From assembly GCA_029582265.1 (NCBI GenBank), contig CM055817.1:60637152-60701151 (forward strand): a stretch of DNA of 64,000 bases. The letters are read 5' to 3'. This DNA is from Zoroaster sp. YZ-2022. Taxonomy: Eukaryota; Echinodermata; Asteroidea; Forcipulatida; Zoroasteridae. The notes under the pieces are model-generated. The model ran no database searches and was not told the DNA's origin. It was given only the letters and a program-made list of their open reading frames with translations. Numbering within the stretch: position 1 is the stretch's first letter; each line of letters starts with the position of its first letter. The translations under genes and the position numbers were made by a program. Below, piece by piece: positions 56,961-64,000 of this stretch.

Positions 56961-57735
56961 TTCACGAGAGCCACATATATCCTTCCAAATGGCGTGATTG
57001 AGATTATTTTTATTACATTTTTACTAGCTTAAAACTGCAAATCTGCAAATACTAAAGCCACGTGTCAGAAGCTCTAAAACCTCGGCATGATTTTAAAGTT
57101 TAACCTCTCCTATTGACTCAACGATTTCTTTTCAAATATTGGCTAATTGCCACAGTAATTTAGTCAAAAGATATGTGTCTCTTCGTGAATGAACCTAAAA
57201 AGTGAGATGACCTACTTATACATACATCTGAATACGTGTTTTACATGGGAAAAGTGCATGTCACTGGCGCAGTGTCACGGTGATCACGGCGCACATTGAC
57301 ATGTGACCTCTTCGTGAAAACGCAAAAACGATTTGACTCTACATTTTGCCCTTCTGTTGGGGCCGCAATGTATTACATTGCATCTTTACAGGGATGTGTA
57401 AAGCTCTTCGTGAGAAACGCAAAATGCAATTATTGAGATATACGCCTGCTGCCATGGCTGTCAATAATTTGTCATTTTAACATTAGTGCTCTTCGTGACG
57501 AACGGTGACGATATGCATTCACACAGAGGAATACAGAAGAACTTATTTCATGTGACATACACACGTAAGTAGTCGTGTATTGTACAGTATGATCAGCCTG
57601 AATAACTTCAAACATAAATTGTTGTGTCTCTTCATATTTCTGTAATACTTCAATACAATACAATACAATATGCAATTTTATAGGCATTTATATAGCGCTC
57701 TTACACAAAACGGTATCACAGCTGGCTTTAATAAT
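56961..57735. other. Non-coding
   Basis: CTCTTCGTGA recurs at ~57,180, 57,309, 57,404 and 57,490 without a fixed unit. A TATAGCGCTC motif at ~57,693 resembles an inverted LINE/SINE tail. No gene. Confidence 0.4.
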
Positions 57736-57737
57736 AC

Positions 57738-60700
57738 ACATAATAATAATAATAAGATTTTTAGCGCACATATCCATTCCGGTTGGGGCGCTTCAGGCAA
57801 ACAAAGAAAAAAAACATTAATACAAACAATATACAAGTGATAGCATAGGGAAAAATGTAATTATGTACTACGATGCATGCCTCCCCACATGTACTACAGT
57901 ACATGCAATTACAAATATACATCATCTTTGAAGAATTGTGACATATGGGAGACAGTTTAAGCATCGACTTGAATTCTTTTGGTTATATTTGGTGACAAGA
58001 TTTGAGTTTCGTTATGGAAGAATGATTCCAAGTCTCGGAGCTGCGACAGAAAACGACCCTATCACCCCAGTTCCGTTTTGAAGGGGTTACCCTTGAGGAG
58101 TGACATAAGTTGCTGGAGCAGATTGCGTGTTGATGGAGTGTAGACTTTCGTAGTTCAGAAATATATAAATTGGAGCCAATGTTATTAAAAGATTTGTGAA
58201 CAATTAGCATAAGTTTAAAACAAATTCTCTGCGAAACAGGAAGTCAGTGCAGTTCTTCTCGAAGAATTGGCGTGATATGGCATGACTTTCTGGCACAAAG
58301 TTACAACACGAGCTGCTGTGTTTTGTATGCTGAAGACGTTTGATTCTGCGTGTGAAAGAATCCGTAAAGGACACGTTCCGTTATCGAGCCGGTGATGCTG
58401 ACAAATGCATGTATAATTTGTTCAGCACTTTTATTCAAGTATTTCTAATTGCTTATATAACTTTCTGATATGAGGTGTCGTCGGGCCGAGCTGGTTCAAA
58501 ACGGTCTAGCTTACCACGGATTCAAGTTCTGGTGTTAGCAACAACAGGTGTGGGGTTCCGGAATCACTAAGTCCGTGACACTTGTGTCCTGAGCAAGACA
58601 CTTTAATCATAATTGCTTCTCTCACCCAGGGGTTAAATAGGGTTGCCTGTGAAGGCAGAGTTGGTTTGCTCTATATGCTGAAAAGGCAGCAGATTGAGCA
58701 TGCATACTTCCCCAGGGGCTGAGATGGTTTTCAGGAATGATTTATGAGCCTTATGAGCCTTATGAGCAGGGATAATAATATAATGCGCCTTGAGCACCAC
58801 TTAGTTGGTGGATACGTGCGCTATATAAATCCACACATTATTATTATTATTATTATTATGAAATGATGATATGCGAACAATGTTGGAGATATGTAGTTTT
58901 AAAGTCATTGTCGAGTCAAATATAACACCCAAATTACGTGCATGTAATGAGGGCACTTATCTGCAGTCACCAAAATGTAATAAATGGAAGAGGAAACTTT
59001 CGTAGACAATTGCTGACGTGATCCAATAATAGAACAAATTCTGTTTTTCATCGTTCAATTTCAGGAAGTTTTGTCTCTCATTCAAGCTGAATCTTTTGAA
59101 TACATTTCTCCAGTGTTTTTAATGCAGGAATCAGCAGGTTCTTGAGAGAGATTTAGTAATGTAAAGCTGCGTCATCGAAGCGTAAACATGGGTAATTTAA
59201 ATTATGCTTCAACATGATATCACGAACTGGAAAGGTATAAACAATGTAGAAACCACCTAGTGGCCGAGCACAGAGCCTTTGCAGGGTACAGAATAAGTCA
59301 AGGTAACAGGCTGGGGATGGATATGTTACCAGTACAAACATTCGTTGAGCCCTTTTTTTAAAAGGTGGTAGGACTTTGCAATCCAGAGGCTGTGTCATGT
59401 GGCTCCAAAGATGATATTGAAGGCGGGAGAAGGAAGCGATTTTTTATGATCGACAGTGTCAAAAGCGGCGCTTAAGTCTAACAAAACTAATCGCAGTGAT
59501 TTCCCCTCATCCATGCAGATAAAATGTCATTGTTGACGCGAAGAAGAGCAAGTTCGTTTCCATGAAGAAATGTTGTTTGTGTAGCTGACTGGAAATGTGT
59601 CCGGACAGGTTATTAGCAGCTGAACATGGTCAGAGATCCGTGATGAAACAACATCGCTCGATTGCTTTTCCGCAGGTTTTAAATTCGCTACTGGTCGGTA
59701 ATGTTTGGCTGAAACCTTCGTCCAAATTGGGGTTTCTTTAGGAGTGGTTTAACATGAGCAACCTTCCTGGCCTATTAGGAAACAACCGGAAGAAAAGAGA
59801 TCTCGTTTACAATAATTCTGATATACTTAGCAAACACATCAATATTTTGTTTTATTAGCGAAGTTGGCACTGGGATCATCAAGTTCACATGATTTTGATG
59901 GCGATTTCATTGATGAGGTTTCTTGATCTCCGTAACTTTCAGTAGGCTCAAACACGGACAGTCTACATTGTGGATCCTTGCACGTGATGGTGTTTGTGAT
60001 AGGAATGGCAGTGGTACCTGAGGAAAAAGAACTTGACGGATATATTTCTCAATTTTGTGACAAAAGAGTTTGAAAGAAGAAGCATTATGAGGAAGTGCCC
60101 TGATCGAGTGTGTGGATGGAAGCACTTGGAGCTTTGGGTTTATGAAGAGCAGCTTTTCAACAATGTTAAATGCAGCTTTTTTCTCGATCACCCAGAGCTA
60201 TCTTCCACAAGAGATGAGTAGGTGAGTTATTTTCGCCCTGGTTAATCATGTTCTCTGCAATATCGCTGGTTTAAGCATTCCCCTGCCGATGTACTCCAGT
60301 TTCTGTCACGCCATCTCCGCCTGGGGTTACGCGACGGCGGATTTTCCCTTGCAGTAGCAATGGATATCATCATTGGAACCAGGGGGATTCAGATTGTAGT
60401 TTAACAGTTCAGGAGTTTTTTGCGGAGCATGATCATCCAAGCATGTTACGGACAGTGTAAGATTCAAATAGACTGACACAAGATCCAGCTCACCATCTTC
60501 AAGGTTTACATTTTCCAGTTTAGCGAGATTCATCATCATGGACATAAATTAATATTACTTTTTTCCAGTGGCGGTAGTTACAGAAATATGGTAGGTATGG
60601 GAGAAGTTTTAAGGTTCAAATTTACCATGATTGCATAATGATCAGATAAGCCAGGATGATGAATAGTTATAGCAGGCCTCGAGATAAGAGGTGAAATATT

Positions 60701-61440
60701 TTCACGCGTTATCATGAGGTCAAGACAGTGACCATACCGGATGAGTGGAGTGCTGTGATGTGCTTGTAGAGTCCATGAGCAGAGAGCAGATCTTTTAAAC
60801 CTGATTTGCATAATTGTTTGAAATAATGTCCACTATGAATATTGCAAATCGCTTGCCGGTTAAAAATAAATATTAACAGAAATTGGTGTGTGCAGATAAT
60901 CTGGAGAATTAATTTTCAAATTCCTGCAGAGTAAGAAGCACTGGAGAAGTCGTTACATGTTTCACCATCAACATCCCCTTTCTGGTCGATAACATATTAA
61001 CAAGGGCGAACATATTCTAGAGTTGCGTTACGCCTCATACGTGAGATTCTGAAATGTTAGGTAGTCAATGTTAACACTTTTCAGACTGACAGATAAACTG
61101 GACCTAAAGAGTAGGGTAAACCTCCTCCACCGGTCTTTGGCTTGGTCTGGGGATATGATGCAGAAGAGTAGCCAGCAGGAGGCTGCTACCTCACAGGGGT
61201 GGCAAAGTCATCGCCAGGTTTTAAACCATGTCTGGGTGTAGCAGATCAAATTGTTTGAAATGAAAGCTGTAGCAAAGTCAATGAATTCATCCGATTTGTT
61301 TACATTTATATGGATTGAGTATTCAAGACACGGCAAAGCTGAGATTTAGACTCTATCGTGAACGATTTGGAGTTGAGAAATGTATCCAATGTCGTTGTTG
61401 ATGTGGTTGAGTTCATCGCTGCTGGCCGGTTTTACTAGAG
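57738..61440 (-). pseudogene. Decayed L2/CR1-type LINE with nested SINE
   Basis: Read high to low. Endonuclease C-terminus: HHSTPLIRYGHCLDLMITRE and HPGLSDHYAIMVNLNL (~60,770-60,600). Linker: KAAFNIVEKLLFINPKLQ (~60,180). RT: HVKPLLKKPQFG (~59,745), LDLSAAFDTVDH (~59,480, motif A with catalytic Asp), GSVLG (~59,280), an FDD box in RFDDAALHY (~59,180), and VYTPSTRNLLQQLMSLL before GDRVVF (~58,110). The 3' end reads GGATATGTGCGCTAAAAATC then (TTA)n near 57,740-57,775 in reverse. Frequent frameshifts. A SINE at 58,473-58,866 splits it. Confidence 0.85.
58466..58873 (+). mobile_element. tRNA-derived SINE, tail type A, nested in the LINE
   Basis: Starts GTGTCG at 58,475 after TGATATG (58,466-58,472). 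Box A/B are disrupted by small insertions (GGGCCGAGCTGGTTCAAAAC; GGGGTTCCGGAATCACTAAG). The centre CTGAGCAAGACACTTTAA, the repeated ATGAGCCTT and the tail GGATACGTGCGCTATATAAA with (ATT)n are clear. TGATATG recurs at 58,867-58,873 and is the likely target duplication. It lies antisense to the host LINE. Confidence 0.88.
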
Positions 61441-61499
61441 CTGGAGTGCTAGTTGTGTAGAAGCTGTCCCATTATTCTGCTGCTTAACCAGTTTTTACT

Positions 61500-61870
61500 T
61501 TACAGTGAGATACAAGTACAATTTAAAAAATACACAGTGCCTAAAATAAATGAGTCTTGAGAGAGATGTTTTAAAATTGACTCAATGAAGAAGCTAATGA
61601 CGGATACCTTTCAGATGGTAAGTTCATTCCAAATGCTGGGTGCAGCAGTATAGAAACCCTTGTTACGCCGCAATGATTAAATGTATGTAGTTGGCTTTTT
61701 TGAAGATCCGGGAATCAGGAGAATTTGAACGGAGTCCACTGTGGTTAGGTTGGTGGTATGGTGTAAAATAAGCTCACAGAGATAGGATGGCGCAGAGTCA
61801 GTAACACATTTATAGGCAATAGTCAATGTTTTGAAATCAATCCGGTCAATGCATATGTACGCTCAGGGAC
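61500..61870 (-). pseudogene. 3' end of another L2-like LINE
   Basis: Minus strand reads RIDFKTLTIAYKCVTDSAPS, YLCELILHHTTNL and RRNKGFYTAAPSIWNEL, the C-terminal RT-connection to AAPxLWN block of L2/CR1 LINEs. It is a separate 5'-truncated copy placed just upstream (in minus sense) of the 57,738-61,440 LINE. Confidence 0.8.
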
Positions 61871-62031
61871 CCATGTTTACAAGCTCTGCTTCTCAATGGG
61901 TCCCTCTGCAGTATCACCCATATCTTGTGCTCCTTTTTACTTTACATTACATTGTGTTTATATACGTGTAATATCTGTATCAATTATGTTATTGATAAGT
62001 TCTGATACTGTGGAAATAAATGAGCCTGATT

Positions 62032-62049
62032 GGGGGGGGGGGGGGGGGG
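62032..62049. repeat. Poly-G tract (18 G)
   Basis: An uninterrupted G run followed by G-rich GGAAGGGGC sequence; its length is uncertain. Confidence 0.9.
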
Positions 62050-62143
62050 TAGGAAGGGGCTAATATGAAGGAGGCTAATTGGGTAAAGAGGGGGAGGGGC
62101 TAATGGGAGCAAACGCAGGGATGCAGGTACATCAGCCCTAACC

Positions 62144-62222
62144 TCCCTGGATCTAGGATCTCCCTGGATCTAGGACCTCCCTGGATCTAGGACCTCCCTG
62201 GATCTAGGACCTCCCTGGATCC
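62144..62222 (+). repeat. 18-bp tandem repeat, about 4.4 copies
   Basis: ACCTCCCTGGATCTAGG repeats with period 18 from about 62,144 to 62,222. Confidence 0.95.
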
Positions 62223-62512
62223 AACATGGTAAATATTGGATTGAGCATTTTGGTCGAGTCTAAAGGCACATCACAAAAGTAAATTCAATCACGGAGTCCC
62301 AAGGGTCGATTCCATCGCCGAATATCAAAGGTCGATTCCTGAGTCACAGTCCAAAGCAAGGGTCGACATTGTTGTTGTAGCCAATGGCCGATTCGATTTC
62401 TAGTCATTGTACTGTCATCGTACATCGAAACTCAAATCTGACTCGGGTCCGAGACACTAAAATGAAACCGAGCTGGACACGGATACATTTACAATATATT
62501 TTCTCCATGCAG

Positions 62513-62893
62513 GAATACATGAAATATGCTACAATGTGACACTAACTGGCTCTAACTCATCTGCTGTTATTTCAACGACGACTTTTGAACTGCTCGAAAT
62601 GCCAGAAATGCCAGAAAGCTGGCTCGATATCTACTGCTGGAATGTCATAGCGTCATATGGGATGTTGATCAGAGCACTGTGTCAGTACAACATTACTGAG
62701 TCATCTAACTATGGGTTATTGCTAACTGCAGACCACTTCACAAGACCTTTAGGCGGTTATGACTCAACTCCGCTTCCAGCTGATATCCTTTCTCCCAGTG
62801 ACTCACTACAAATGATCATCTTTGACTATTCTGGTGATGTTCAGGGTCTTTCCATGACATGTAATTTGACTGTAGTTCCGGATGTCGGCTTGG
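62513..62893 (+). CDS. CUB-like extracellular domain exon
   Basis: TTTTCTCCATGCAG (AG 62,511-62,512) and TGG|GTACGT (GT 62,894) bound a 381-bp open exon with phase 1 at both sides, the usual arrangement of shuffled extracellular modules. The ~127 residues start IHEICYNVTLTGSNSS and contain WLDIYCWNV, YGLLLTADHF, then SDSLQMIIFDYSGDVQG and LSMTCNLTV. This is the pattern of a CUB or CUB-like beta-sandwich (N-terminal Cys, central YDxL-like stretch, S-x-x-L-x-I-x-F near the end). Four Asn-x-Ser/Thr sites also suit a secreted or receptor ectodomain. The protein as a whole is unidentified, and upstream exons are not in view. Confidence 0.7.
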
Positions 62894-63422
62894 GTACGTA
62901 TTAATATTAAATGAAGTGTACAACATTGGTAAAAATGTATGTCAATATATCAATTTAAATATAAAAATCAAGAAAGATGTACAAAAACCAACTTGTCGAT
63001 ATTTAGCTCATATAATTTTGTCATTAACTAAAACTTTGTGAAAAAAATGATCACGGCCGTGATCCATTAAAATAATGCGTAACTTCTCGAAATAAATAAC
63101 AGCATGTTGGACAGAATAATTCTAGTAGTGGGGATGTATTAGAACCGTCAATAACTTCACATCAAGTTTAGATTATAATTCAGTAATTGTGTAATCGGGT
63201 AGTGTACACTCCCTTAAAATGTACTCAATTTATTATCTTTGATGATGCACTCTTACCGGTGCTGTCCGTGAGCTATATAAAAGTACTATTAAGAGATTTA
63301 ACCCTGACGCGAACACACTGCTTTGCACGCGTGCGCCGGAAAAATATCATGTACGTGCTCTAGAAGTTTTGCTGACCGGCATTGTTTGACATTTTATAAT
63401 CGACATTGCGCTTGTTTTACAG

Positions 63423-63838
63423 GAGACATTTGTGGTCAAACCAACATCAACATAACCAATCCAGTTCCCTTCACTCTCGACATACCTTCAGATCAGGCGC
63501 TTTGAATGCCGTTGGTTTTGTTATAAGCCCCTTGGACACATTGTCATCTGGCCGTAGGATGTTGTCCATATCAGTATTTCAACGCATCAGAGGTTATCAT
63601 TTGGGGCAGGTGATTGGTAGTAATGGTAACGAGACAACTCTTATAGATGAATTCACGTTGGGACACGAACACCGCCGAACGGAACGTCCTTCTACTTCAG
63701 CAGAGGAGACAACGCATTACAATGTCATTTACATCCCCTTTGTATGTCAGAAGTGCGCCCTCATTAAGAATGAATCTACGATTCTGAGGATGATGAAGGT
63801 AACAAGTGGATCATAAGCTGTTACATCTCAGACCCATA
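63423..63838 (+). pseudogene. Second CUB-like exon, frame-broken
   Basis: CGCTTGTTTTACAG (AG 63,421-63,422) fits the phase-1 donor of the previous exon and opens GDICGQTNINITNPVPFTLD, then meets TGA at 63,503. Continuing in another frame: VGFVISPLDTLSSGRRMLSI (~63,510) and QVIGSNGNETTLIDEFTLG. In a third frame: TMSFTSPLYVRSAPSLRMNL, then after one base EDDEGNKWIISCYISDP and TAA at ~63,837. The block order resembles the first CUB-like exon (Cys start, S-x-S-L-x-M near the end), suggesting a tandem module. At least three frame breaks mean pseudogene or poor sequence near the gap. Confidence 0.5.
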
Positions 63839-63873
63839 ACGTTCATGAACAATTGTCACCTAATCATAATGGG

Positions 63874-64000
63874 NNNNNNNNNNNNNNNNNNNNNNNNNNN
63901 NNNNNNNNNNNNNNNNNNNNNNNNNNNNNNNNNNNNNNNNNNNNNNNNNNNNNNNNNNNNNNNNNNNNNNNNNNNNNNNNNNNNNNNNNNNNNNNNNNNN
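63874..64000. other. Assembly gap at window end
   Basis: 127 N to the end of the window. Confidence 1.

Overview
This is a eukaryotic nuclear window: AT-rich, intron-style and crowded with decayed transposable elements. There are no operons, ribosome binding sites or dense long ORFs. The surviving protein-coding traces are extracellular domains: a PAN/apple plus fibrinogen-like (FReD) gene remnant on the minus strand, and phase-1 CUB-like exons on the plus strand. Together with tRNA-derived SINEs, L2/CR1-type LINEs and a DIRS-order (Ngaro-like) element, they suggest a marine invertebrate, perhaps an echinoderm or hemichordate. I cannot fix the species from sequence alone.

Layout. 1-4.9 kb: non-coding, with small foldback elements and short tandem arrays. 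4.96-14.2 kb: a repeat-rich block with SINEs of two tail types, one of them a head-to-tail dimer with a clear target-site duplication. It also holds a Helentron/HINE-like element that carries eight ~149-bp tandem units and ends in a perfect hairpin. 14.8-17.6 kb: an ACGTTGG-rich repeat, then a degenerate DIRS-order retroelement with RNase H, tyrosine recombinase and SGNH-hydrolase remnants. 18.2-18.9 kb: AT- then CA-rich simple sequence. 19.1-22 kb: a decayed L2-like LINE (minus). 23,371-23,870: assembly gap.

23.88-31.08 kb is a second, indel-riddled copy of 4.96-14.19 kb. It lacks the SINE dimer and a 1.4-kb segment, and looks like an unpurged haplotype or an uncorrected long-read gap fill. 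31.1-35.3 kb: little recognisable. 35.3-36.3 kb: PAN-FReD remnant. 37-41 kb: possible short exons. 41-42.7 kb: low-quality sequence next to a second gap (42,720-43,219). 43.5-46.8 kb: a 54-bp satellite inside a large inverted repeat that encloses a 548-bp foldback element. 44.4-57 kb: four copies of an unclassified dispersed repeat, with a decayed plus-strand LINE between two of them. 57.7-61.9 kb: two further minus-strand L2-like LINE remnants, one hosting a SINE whose 3' tail resembles the LINE tail. 62.5-63.84 kb: CUB-like exons, then a terminal gap.

The window is best read as intergenic or intronic repeat landscape with fragments of secreted or receptor-like genes at 35-36 kb and 62.5-63.8 kb. 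Frame breaks are common everywhere. Several lie next to gaps, so decay and sequencing error cannot be fully separated.
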